A stretch of DNA of 64,000 nt. Origin: Platycnemis pennipes. Taxonomy: Eukaryota > Arthropoda > Insecta > Odonata > Platycnemididae. The notes under the pieces were generated by a model. It ran no database searches and was not told where the DNA came from. It was given only the letters and a program-made list of their open reading frames with translations. Every line of letters starts with the position of its first letter. The stretch's first letter is position 1. The stretch is from NCBI GenBank assembly GCA_933228895.1, contig OW121853.1:11042494-11106493 (forward strand), given 5' to 3'. The translations under genes were made by a program, and so were the position numbers. Shown piece by piece: positions 48,866 through 60,800 of the stretch.

Positions 48866-49090
48866 TTGAATTGAATTGAAAAAATTTTATTGTTCTAGGA
48901 CAAATGTCCTTTAAGAACAAAAGCACTATACAACAACATGAAGTTGTATAACAACATGAAATAAATTGCAAATAGCGAGCAAAAAAATAAAAAATAATGT
49001 TACGTTCGTTACACCACACCAGGTTTCTTGCCACCATTCCTCCTCCCCCTAAAGTCCTGCCTCTTTTGAAAAATACAAGTCCATCCATAA
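48866..49090 (-). repeat. Probable LINE 3' end with AATTG tandem tail
   Basis: Begins with a short AATTGAATTGAATTG run (tail-like on the minus strand), then a region with CAAATGTCCTTTAAGAACAA, common to retroelement 3' ends. No coding part is readable. Confidence 0.35.
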
Positions 49091-49099
49091 CGCTACAAA

Positions 49100-50110
49100 T
49101 AAATTAAGCTGCTGCTGGCCTCCCTGAATAGTTACTACTCAGTCACCAATAAAGTATGTAGCTACAATTAGTGAAAAAGCACCATGTGTACTTCCAGAGC
49201 TACTTTATGAGGAAGACCATACCAAACGATGCCACAGAGAGCTGCATACATTCTGGCACCACCTAATCATTTTCAATAAACTACAAAAAATCTAAGCGTG
49301 TATAATTGTGGTAAAGTTCATCTTCAAGATCAAGGGGATCTAATCACCGAACTCATTAAAATAACCAAATATGTACATGCAAAACATGTGGTAGTTAGTT
49401 GGAAAGTTCAATTCCTATCCAGCATCAACCACAGAAAAGATTCACGGTGACACTGACAGGGCCCAGTTAAAGGCCCTGTGTTGTTGAGAACTTTGACAAA
49501 GATATGTACTGACAGTTCTAACAACTCACTAACTTTATGATAAATATATCCCTCTCCAGAAACTAAAAATATATTTACATTCTCTCAAGATACGACAAAG
49601 ATGAGTGAAAAGAAATAAACCAACTTTGGAGTAGCTACATACATATCACCAAAACTGACTCAAAAAGAGGTAAGTCATTAAAGTTACTGGAAGAGACATA
49701 TGCTGAGAGAAACAACAAAATGAAAAGGAAATGGAGACATGGATATGGAGTGAATACACATATTTCTCGGAAAAGGTGGGCCTCTTCTGCACACTGGAGG
49801 AGGAAAATACACCTACAACTCAAGTTGCTTTCAACCAAATGAAAATTGATTCATAGAACTACACACTTTTCTGATTCACAAACCCTCCAAAGACTGCTCT
49901 CAAAAAGTTCTTTCAGCACTTCATACAACAGCCATTCAATTATTGAGGATATTTTCAAATAGGTGACAAAATTTTTGCAGATAGTAAATACCTCAATGTC
50001 CTTTAATTATGGATAAAAAAATCAAGAAATTTTCACTAAAAATAATAGGTATTAGGTACATGTACAGAAGAGTTAGCAGACAGATGAATGATTGAATGGT
50101 TAGTAAGTGT
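49100..50110. other. AT-rich stretch
   Basis: Nothing identified. Confidence 0.35.
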
Positions 50111-50116
50111 ATGTAA

Positions 50117-50524
50117 AGCCCATTTCACACGATACTTGATCCAGTACAATGTCTAGTATACTCGCTAGTCTGCTAGCTTACCAGTATCGTGTGAACGGAA
50201 CCAGTATACTGGCTGGCAACCATGCTAGCTAGTATACTCGCTGAGCTACTTGATTTCATACTAGATGCGGTACTAGATTTCTAGTAGGATCTAGTAGCCC
50301 AGTAACCATCAACCAATCAAGTTACGTTACAGACGCTGTGCGAACTTACCTTTTTTTAATTAGTATGGAATCATATGGAATACCCGATTCATAGCAAGCA
50401 CAAGGTCGATGATCGTGTGAAACCTCCCAGGACGGTTCCAATCATACTAGGTTCAGTCCTCAATATCAAGTAGCAGCTAGCACAGCTAGCCTTGTGCTGG
50501 ATCAAGTATCGTGTGAAATGGGCT
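50117..50524. mobile_element. MITE-2 copy 1, PIF/Harbinger-like, 408 bp
   Basis: Terminal inverted repeats of about 30 bp begin AGCCCATTTCACACGATAC. TAA flanks both sides (50114-50116 and 50525-50527), a 3-bp target duplication as in PIF/Harbinger. The body is rich in CTAGTATACT and CTAGCTAG-type words. Non-coding. A second copy, inverted and interrupted, lies at 57042-58667. Confidence 0.88.
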
Positions 50525-50529
50525 TAACT

Positions 50530-51190
50530 GTATCAGAGGTAAAGGTAACTGTCCACAGAATATCATGCCAAACAGTGCATGAAGTGACAACTTTCATCTT
50601 CAATGATAGACTATATCTTTGTACCACATTAGATGCCACAGTTGAAAAATATTAGGCTTTCAACTACGAAGTACGAAACCAGTATCAAACTGGTATCTCT
50701 TTGAACAATATACAGCCACATGGCTCATCTAATATTAAGTCACACATGGGGTTTTGTTCATTCCATTATGCATGCAGTCCAAATTCAGCATAGCTCCAGA
50801 ATTAGGTAGGAAAAAATTACAATCTGTAGGCTCTGTTAAGAGTTTTAGGCAGGGGCAATGAGAACAACTGTGATTGAATCAGGAATAAGCTTACTTGGCT
50901 GTAATGCCACCTATGATTTAAAAATATCATCAAAGTCACCTTTCTGTAACTTAAGTAGTTAAAAATAAAGCACTCCTAAAAATAAATTGGGACTCAATTG
51001 TTGACTTGATTCGATTAAATAATCACAGCCCCTCCCTGCCGGACCCCTATGTTGATTGGCAGTGCATCAGGCATATACTCAACAAATTTCAATTTCTTGA
51101 CCGCTGCTGTAATCACCTATGAAAATTCATGCAGTTCATACACGCAACAAAATGTCTAGTAGTTCAAGAACATCTAGTTCCTTTAAGACC
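50530..51190. other. Stretch with no supported feature
   Basis: Nothing identified. Confidence 0.3.
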
Positions 51191-51207
51191 TCAAATATTC
51201 CACATGA

Positions 51208-51430
51208 GGGGAGCGTGGTGGCCTAGTGGATAGAGCACTCGGCTACTGATCGAAGGGTCTCGGGTTCAAATTCGAGTGAAGCCTTTGGACACCCCCGAAC
51301 AAAAAAAATGGCCCAGGGAAAGGAACTGGCCCCCCTACCCTGAATGTGTGTAATTCACATGCCTGTGGCTTAGTCCAGGGTGACCTCTATCCTCGCCTAT
51401 CCAAATATACCTTCGGGTTGAATACCTGAC
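51208..51430 (+). mobile_element. tRNA-derived SINE, family A, copy 3
   Basis: GGGGAGCGTGGTGGCCTAGT, then GGGTTCAAATTC (B box with one change) and the family body, ending CTTCGGGTTGAATA. AATATTCCACA occurs just before (51194-51204) and just after (51437-51447), a possible target duplication, although the same word also precedes copy 2. Confidence 0.85.
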
Positions 51431-51436
51431 AATGTG

Positions 51437-51560
51437 AATATTCCACAGGGAAAAATGATGCCTCAGTAGCTTAACTAGTTACAGCACCCAGCCCGAAATC
51501 AGGGGATGCGGGTTCGAATCTCGGTCTCGGTGAATGATTTTTTCTCTGTGGAATTTCTAA
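51437..51560 (+). mobile_element. tRNA-like unit enclosed by an inverted repeat (SINE family B)
   Basis: 51468-51530 looks like a decayed tRNA gene: A-box-like TAGCTTAACTAG and B box GGGTTCGAATCTC. It is bracketed by ATTCCACAGGGAAAAATGAT (from about 51440) and the near inverse ATGATTTTTTCTCTGTGGAAT ending near 51557. Downstream sequence to about 51640 resembles a SINE tail (TTAGGTTCTCACGGCC). It lies just downstream of the PSMB3 3' end. Confidence 0.6.
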
Positions 51561-51797
51561 TATTGTGCAATTTCAGTGGGTAACGCTGTTAGGTTCTCAC
51601 GGCCAGTTCGCGGTCCTTCAATTTGTATCATTTTTTGAAGTTTTTCACGTTTCTTGTGCATAGGCTTTGTAAAGCATTTCACAAACTTAATAATAATCTT
51701 AAAAGTTTCCTCCAACACTCTAGAAGAACCAATCTCCATTTATGCTGAAAAAAAGTCAAAGGGATACTTCATAAAACATGGTGAAAATTTTATGGGA

Positions 51798-51803
51798 TTT
51801 ATT
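51798..51803 (-). terminator. Candidate PSMB3 poly(A) signal
   Basis: AATAAA on the minus strand about 40 bases after the PSMB3 stop codon. Position and sequence suit a short 3' UTR; the cleavage site itself is not visible. Confidence 0.5.
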
Positions 51804-51843
51804 CACCTTGTGAGTGATAAAACAATTTTAAGAAAAAGAGTAA

Positions 51844-51892
51844 TTAATCCATCCTTGTCTTCAGATGCTTAGTGGTAACCTTATCCTTCTCC
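51844..51892 (-). CDS. PSMB3: PSMB3 coding exon 6 (terminal)
   Basis: One base completes Leu, then [15 protein letters not shown] and TAA (51846-51844). Acceptor TTTTTCAG. The E-K-D-K and K-T-R-M-D ends match the family C-terminus. Confidence 0.96.
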
Positions 51893-54800
51893 CTGAAAAA
51901 AGGAAAAGTTATTCATTAGAAAAATTCACAACAAAAACTGAAGGATGATTTTTAATTAGATCAAAGCCAAAACAATAAAATGGCAACCAAAACAACACTC
52001 AAGTCTTAACAAAAAAAACAAAGGAAAAAAGTACTCACAGGATATGAACGACAGCACCCCAACCTGAGATAGCATCACGATCACATGCATTAATCAATGC
52101 CTGAGAAATTGTCTCAAAAAGATCCTCTGGCTCCAAATTAGGCTCCCAAAGCGCCTCACACATACCATACAGCTGTTCAGTACACGTTCCACCAACCTAA
52201 AAATTATAATGTAACTTATATACAAAACAACCACATTAAAGAATTGAAATACGTATGTACATCCTTAAGCATTTCAATAATTAATGAAGTGCCAAAGAGG
52301 TTAGATATTACCCTGATAATCTGAGGATTAAATTTCAAATAGGTGTAGTATTTCTACTTAAATAACTAGCTTCAAATATCTCTATACTCATATTTTCACA
52401 GAAAAACTTCATCGTATTTGTCCAGTAACCTACTTTCCAAACCAAATAATTACAAATCTTGAAAATGTCAAAATAAATAATATCTCCAGATGTAAGCTAT
52501 ACTGGTAAAAGATGATGGAAAAACTGATTCGGCCAGAGTTTTGTCTGGAACGAGGTTATAAAATAAGCCTGTCTCATCTGTATTATATATATCATATGGG
52601 CTGCAATTCTCCATACAACTTTTTAAAATAGGAGCACAGCCCCCCACTACACTTATGCCCCGTTTACACTACTAGCTTTTTACGATGGTAAGGCTTACCA
52701 TGGTTGGAAATTGGCTGTGTGAACACAAGCTGCCGCTAACCCTAGTAAAATTTTCTACCACGACTGAGTTACTATGGTTGTCGCTAGTTACTGGTATTTT
52801 AAGAGCGTGTGAACGCAAGTAATAGTAGAAAGGTTTGTTTTGAAAATGGAAATGAACGTAGAGTGTTTGAAGACAAAGAGACCGGATGGGAAATGATTCT
52901 TAATTACAACGATATTTATTTAATCACACTGTAATATATTTTAGTAGTTGTATGACCATGTTCCACTGATTCGGTTGTTCAATAATGGCGTTAAGTAGTT
53001 TGCTTTACCCCTGAATCCTGATTATGTACGCTTATATATTTATTTTATGTGTTTACCTTGCCGTGCAGAAAATATACATATAGAAATTAAATAACTAAGA
53101 AGTTGCAAACATTCGCAGCAAATTTGACGAGTTATTTTTTTACGTATTTGCTCCTTAGGACGGCATTAAGTGTTTTCAGCATTATGCCCTTGAATAGCTC
53201 CTTTCACAAACAGCAGAATCTGGTAAACTTGGGATACTGCATTCAAAAATGCTGAATTTTGATAAGAGCAACAAATTCATTATGTATACTTGTATGTATT
53301 CTATTTGGATGCATGAACTTGTCTAAAAATGGGTTAACATGAGTGAAAACTTATTGAGAGGTGAATCATTTCATAGCAAGGGGTTCCATGGTTGACTGCA
53401 TTTCTTGGCGCGTGACTCCCGTATATAAGCTAAACGAAAAAAAAAATACAGAGTGATTCCCTTCCTGTGCTTAAACCGAGAAAACAGGCCATCCAAACCA
53501 ACCATTTCAAATTGTCAATACCGAGCCACTCACTTAGACACTTCGCTTTTGCCTTTACCATCGGCCCACTTATTGGAATTCCTGCTGCTCTATGCTGGCA
53601 AAACCACGAGAAAAGGGCAGATTCTAACTGAGGATGTTCTCCTGGCCGCAAATGTTTATGATTGCTTGGACGTTCTTCTTGAAGCACTGCTGCACGAATT
53701 TTTTCCTCACTCCTAAGAATGGTGAATAAGGTCGATGAAGATATGCCAAATTGCCTCCCAATCTCGCTCGAGGAACACTCGCCACTTTTGCAGTCAGTTA
53801 TAATTTGTAATTTTGTTTTTATATCCAAAGACTTTTGTTACCCAGCCATGAAGTTGGATCATTCAGACGATTCAGACTGAACTGGAAACACAAGCAGGAG
53901 GATGACAAAGGAACAATGAAATGCATGGACTTATGAGAAATTAATATTTAATTGATAAGGATACATACGGGCATTTCGTGAATGGTCAAAACGAACATTT
54001 GGTAGTCAAAGTCGGCAGAAAAATTTACTGGTTGGCATTTAACGCGGTTGAAAAGAGCACATGATCACAACATTTACCTCTCGTAATAGTGAATGACCAC
54101 AATTGAGGCGGGTTGCAGTCCTAGCTATTACCAATTTATTTTACACGTACATTATTGGGTTTTTAATGGTTCCTTATAAATGCCGCTCATATTCTAGCTT
54201 CTCGCTACATGCCTTACTCGTTGTATGGGGCTTCCACTGTACAAGAAGTGTGTCATTGATTTTAGAATGCTTTAGAATAATCTGCTGGTGGTATCACTGA
54301 GTGTCATAATTTCTGGAAAGAGAGACTAAGCATGTTACGCTACAGAAAGGCTACAGAGTAACATATAAAACATTCAATGGGCATATAATACAAATGATAC
54401 ATTCCAGGTGCACTGAAACAAGTGCTCCTCTTGATTATGAAAATTAAAACAACATATGGATGGACCTTAAGTTTTTTTTAGCAAAAAGGTTTCTTATTAA
54501 GTGTTTTTACCTAGTTTTTTCCCCTGAAAACAATATTAGAGGTAGAAAATGTACCTTCCCAACCAAACTTGAACATTAATACTTACTTCAGGCTATCAAT
54601 TAAGAACTCAGATTAAATAACGAGTGAAAAGATCACGGTTACCAAGTCATCAACCATCCACCAAGGAACCTGATGTTTGCAGATTTGAATCTCAGCTTGA
54701 GGTTCAGAATATGTCAGTGATTTATCTCATCACAAGCACTGACCTCTCTCTCATCTCTCCACCACAGAAATCATCAAATGCCATGGAAGAAATTCACTAA

Positions 54801-57800
54801 TCTGGCTTCATAGGCCGTCACCAAATTGTGAAGAAATCATCATCATAATTATTCTGGAACTTGCAATAAACACATAAATTTGAAGACATCGCCCACATGA
54901 GGTTGAGAGCAAAAACTTGATGTCCAGAAAAAAGAATCTTTTAAGATTCATACATAACTAAGTGCTCTGGTAGTAACTAGGACGAATTTAAATACAAAGG
55001 TAAATTAAAATATAAAATATGCTGCATAAAACTTTTTTTTTTTTATCTTTGGAAAATAAATCCCTAAAGCAAAAAATTATGGGATGAAACAATAACTGAT
55101 TTTTTTTACACAGTTGAGCACCCATAATCCGGCAATTTTGCCATGACCTGGTACTTAGTGGAACATGCCGAAATATTTTTGTCCGGAACATTGCCTCATA
55201 ACCTGCCGAGATTATATTATTCTTAAAGTAATACCGAGATACCATTCTTAACGTTAATGTTCCCATTTCGAGAATCAGAATATTTTAAACAAATTAATTT
55301 TTGGTACTTCGTGTACACCGGAATTATTCTGGAACTTGCAGTAAACATATAAATTTGAAGACATCGCCGAGACGGACTACGGCTAATTTACAGATCGGCC
55401 AATTTCAATGGCGCACGCATTTTTGATTGACCACTAGACGTAATTTGATTAAAATTATTTGTTATCTGCTTATGTTTCACCCAAAACATGTCTCATCCAT
55501 ACAGTTGTGGCAACAGCACAAAACGTCAAGCATTGCAGAAATAGTGCAAGTTGAGAAAAAGCTTGACGCCGTTGCATCAGTAAAGCATTTGACTGAAACA
55601 TACTACGTGGGATCTTCAACAATATGACACATTAAGAAGATTAAAGAGAAAAATCATCAAAATTTTACTGTTAAGGTTACACGAAGAAGTAGATAACCGA
55701 GAGAAAAACTATGAAAGAAGATTTAAGTGCTGATTTAGATCGCGTGGTTTCGACTACGTCGAAGTGAAGGGCTTATAAGCCCTTGTAAGGCTTATAAGGG
55801 CTTATATCTATAGATAGTATTTCTGGCCAAATTCTAATGGAGCAGGATAATCTATTTCAGAAATAGACGTGATCAATCCAAATGACATGATTCAGGAAAT
55901 TTCACGTGCAGGCAATAGCATTTCACCGTCCATTCTAAAGCTCGCGTGGTTTAAATTGTGGCCTGCTTTAAGGTTTGATATAGACGAAATAAGTGGGGAT
56001 TTAAAAAATTTCATGTTTCTGAGGATAAAAATATGATGATGGAGTTTGCAAACATCATCCATAACCCTGAATTAAAGGAAATGGAATTGGTAAATTTAGA
56101 TGAAGGATAGTTAGTGGCCACAATATTCTCACCACACAACATATTATAGATGGTGAAATCATTGAATAGGTAATTAATAACAGTAAATCTGAGTGGGGAT
56201 GAAGATGATCAGCCTGAAATTGTTGAAGGAAGACTACTATTGATGATGGCCTTTATAGAATAATCCAGTCCGGTCGCCCGCGGTGACGTAGTGATGGGCG
56301 GCCGTACACACCACAACCACGCGTTGACATCGCGCTTAATCAGCTGATAACAAATCGAGCTCGGAGGGAAATTATGTTACGCACAGCATAAGAAATATCA
56401 AATTTTTTACCCTTTTCCAATAACGATATGAAACTTTTACATGTGCAGCAATATGCACAATGCTTGGATTCCGTTATTTTCACTCACTGCACAACTTCAA
56501 TAATTTTAAATAATAACTTTGTGTATTAAGAAACCATTTCTTTCTGATTATTCTCAGTAACTCTTTTTAAAATAATGTTCAGTAAATGGAAACGAATATA
56601 TTTTGTCATTAATAATTGACTCCTTTCAATGAAAACATCCCGTACATCATAAATAGATCAGTTGCCATGCATGACCCATAGTCCGGCAAAATCCCAAATC
56701 CGGCATCACTTCAGTCCCGACTGTGCCGGATTAAAGATGCTCAACTGTACTTCGAGCAACTAGTGGCATCATCATGATTAAAACAAGGATTAAAAAAATG
56801 GCCCTAGAAAAGAGATAAGCAGTGACGTAGTAAGCAGTAAGTGGAAATGAAAAAGGCAGGACTGTGAAATTGTAGACAGACAAGAGATTGCTCCCTAATA
56901 GCTAAGAAAAATCTTTTACCGAAAAAGTCCCTTAGGCTTACGCAGCATGTTTCCATGTAGTAGCTAGTTTGCATGTCAACAGTGAATGTTAAGTGATCTT
57001 CACCCCCTGCCACACATCCTCGTGGTGGTTCACCGGTATTAAGCCTGTTTTCACATGATTCTTGATACAGCACAAGACCTAGTGTGCTAGGCGCTACTTG
57101 ATATTGAGAACGGAATCTATGGAACGGATAGGAACTGTCCTCAGGGGTTTCACACAATCATCGACCTTGTGCTCGCTATGAAACGGTTATTCCATATGAT
57201 GCCATACTAATTAAGAAAGAGAAGATCGCACAGCATCTGTAACGTGACGTGATTGATCGACAGCATAGTTGGGAAAGTTACCAAAAAATTAACTGATTCA
57301 AGTTAAAGTTAATCTCTGAAAAAAGTAACTAGTTAAAGTTAAAAGTTACTTTTCTATAAAAGTAACTGATTAAAGTTAAAGTAAATTTAAAGTAAAAGTA
57401 ACTTTTACGTTTAAAGTTACTTTTTCAGTTATTTTGGCAAATTGGATGCTGTGGTAATAGAGGCCTTGATGGTTCTTGTTTTGACAAACAACATGAACAC
57501 TGAAAATGTCATTGTGGTTTCTTCCATCCGTATTCACTTGCTTAAAAATATATGAATTGGAGGTGTCTGTTGTAATTCCAATTAGTGTTGTTGGTCAGGT
57601 TTCCTAGTGTCTGCTGAAAGAATTCGGCGATTTTTCTTAGATGGAGCGCCAATTCTGGGATTTTTAAGTTGTCATGAATGTAAGACCCTCTGACGAACCT
57701 TGGTGTATTGCAGCAAAAGATTGTTCTGAGCAGTAGAAAGTGCTTTACGGTTAGTTTTCGATATCGATATCCCCACATTGTGATGTGAAGTATCCCTTCA

Positions 57801-60800
57801 CAATTGTAAAATTGCAGTGTAAACAGCTTAGTTATATGGAGTTACAGTAGATGCTGAGGCTGTGCCTGTGCACCTTTTCTCGCTATTCATAGGGGGCTGA
57901 TGTGTTGACAGCGCAAAGTTGCCGAGTAAGGCATACTGGCGCATTGTAACAGATACGTTAGTTTGAATGAACCCCTCCCCCTCGTTACCCATCATAGAAT
58001 TTTATGCGACCCTTCTTTCTCGGCTTCGACTTTGTAGTATTGACAAGCTCTAAGGTATATATGGCGTGATGTCACCGAGTAAGACACACGAGCCCTCCAG
58101 GACATTGTCTTTGCATGGTTTCGTGTTTTCTCATCTGAGGGTGCATTCTTAAACTTTGGTGGTCACTCCCCTCAGCCCCACTTTTGTTTGAATGTTTTCG
58201 TCTGGACTTCATTGCATTCTTGCGCAACTACCCTTGCATTCTTAGATACCGTTATACGTAACAGTATTTTTATTTTCCCATTTGTCTGTTGAGCAACCAT
58301 TGAGCCCAAATTCGGACAGGTTGACATTCGCCAAAAATTAACTTAAGTTAGTTTTGTATCAGTTAATGCATAATTTTAACGATTAAAAGTTTAAAAAGTA
58401 ACGACTAAGTTAAATAGTTAACCTTATTTTCAACTGTTAATTTTAATCATTAATTTTCTAATTGTTAATCCCAATTATGGTCGACAGCCACTGGGTCTAG
58501 TAGTAAACTGGTACCACATCAAGTAGGAAATCCAGTGGCTCAGCGACTATGCTACCGATCATGCTTGCCAGCCAGTATACTGGTTCTATTCACACGATAC
58601 AGGAAAGCTAGCATACTAGCGAGCATCCTTGACCTTGTGCTGGATCAAAAGTCGTGTGAAATGGGCTTTACATAGATGTAGGCATACCTACATCTTTGCT
58701 TCAAGAAATAGGTAGGGTTTTGGCCCAGTGGAAGATTAATGTTTACAGGATAGCTCATAATATGTGTCCTTTAATGGAAATTAGTGATGGCTGGATCCAA
58801 AGATCCATGGATCTTTCATTTTTTTCGGTTCCGGATTCGGATCCAAAGACGTAGATCGTAGATTTTAAATTTTCACGGCATAGTGATCGAAGCGCCCCGT
58901 GAATGGAATGTAGGTGCGGTAGATATTATTGACAAGTAGAGGATGTGTAACTCAGGTCACAAAATTAGATGAAAATGTTCCCGTGCAACTAGAAGCAAAA
59001 TAAAGAAATATGACTTTTATCCCCATTACCCCGGTATCGCAGGAAAAAATACGTAGGATGTCACGTGAGTAGCCTACATTCGCTGGGATCAGGCGGACAA
59101 CGAGAGCTAGTGTACTGTGCGAAGTTCAATCCCTATCTCAGTTTAATTTTTTCTTTCAGTCATTGCATTGAAAATGTTATCATCTTCAATTTCAAACCAT
59201 TACATCTGAATACTCACTTTATTATACTTTTGTTGTTTAAATTAGATTTACAAATGTACCATTAATAAATTAAGGATGGTCAGGTCGGATCCACGGGTCT
59301 TTCACTTCATTCGCTACTGAAATCATATCTGAAGACAGTAAAAATTCAGATCCGGATCAGAGATTTTAAAATTTCGCGGCTTAGTGATCGATGCGCCCCA
59401 TGTGAATGCGAATGGAATGTACGTACGGTAGATACTGACAAGGAGAGGTTGTGTAACTCGAGTCACAAAATGAGAAGAAGATTTTTTACGTGCCACAAAA
59501 ACAAAATAAAAAAATACTCGTCGTGACTTTTTTCTCCATACCCGGATGCGCGAGAAAAAAAAATAAAGCCGAATGTCATGCAGGTCCCCAACATTCGCCA
59601 GATTCTCGTGAATATATGATAGCGTAGTTGTTAAAAATGAGGGCTGGTGTACTGCTGGTCGGGAGTTCAATCCTTAACACTGCCTAGGAATACAGGTCAT
59701 GCTGTATTCCTAGGGTAATGCAAGTAGGCAGTTAAAAAAAGTAGATTATCAGAAATTTCATGTCAATTTATAATTCAAAAAAATAATAAAATTTTGCATT
59801 AGTGAAATGATTGGGAAAATATTTTATGACAGAATAAAAACCATGGAATCATTACGTTAACTTTACAATGTATTTTTGAGTGATGCATTTGTAAATCTAG
59901 TTTAAACGATAGAAGTACAAAAAAGTCAGTATCCACACAAAAAGGTTGGAAATGAAGGATAATAAACTTTTTGATTCAATGGCTGAAAGAAAAATTTTAA
60001 AGAGCGATAAGAATCGAACTTCATTACCTGCAGTCCACTACCCCAATCAGCTATTGTCGGCTTACCTGATTTAGGAGAATACATTCTCCCCACATGTCAT
60101 TCTACTTTTTTCTTGCAAACCCGGGCCATGGAGAAATAATCCGAGACTTCTTTAAATTTTGCTTATAGTAGCACGAAAAAAGGCTAATCTCATTTCAAGA
60201 TCAGAGTTACCCAACCTCTCCTTAGGAGTAGAAAATTCTCAAATTTCACTTTAAAGGTTATTATTAATAAGACATTGCAAAATTATTAGTTTAGCAGCTT
60301 TAAATATTCTATAATAATTTTTTCATCTTAAAAATAGAATCCCCGGATATTCCATAAATGGGATCTCTTGGCCACATTAAAAATTTTTTGTGTTTCTAAA
60401 AAAGAATTTGAAAGCATCCAAGGATTTGATTAATAATTGGAAAATAATTCCTTTATTAATGAAAATGAACTTATAATGTTTCTTTTAACTGCACTCTAAA
60501 TAATAGTTGTACAGGTTTCAAAAACGTATTGCTTGATGAGTATGTGATAAGGAAGGTGATCTTTATATTAGAAGTAATAAGATATAGGTAGTTATTGAAT
60601 CCGTAAATCTTGATACAGGAAAATTTTACCCAAATAGATGATAGGAAGTTGATTTTTTCTACAATAATTTTACATGTTTTTTGAAAATTCTATTGTTGCT
60701 GTATTTATATATTTATTAAAAATCTAGGATTAGAAAATGAATTAAATCCAGAATCAAGTATCTGAAACTAAGGATCCGAAACCAAGATAAAGATCCGAAA

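Larger units (their letters stand above)
57042..58667. mobile_element. MITE-2 copy 2, inverted and interrupted
   Basis: Same family as 50117-50524 in reverse order. Outer flanks TTA at 57039-57041 and 58668-58670 give a 3-bp target duplication. The body is split by the hAT element at 57264-58479. More diverged than copy 1. Confidence 0.82.

Noticed and set aside
51468..51530. Functional tRNA gene
   Set aside because: B box is good, but the acceptor and anticodon arms do not pair convincingly; treated as tRNA-like.
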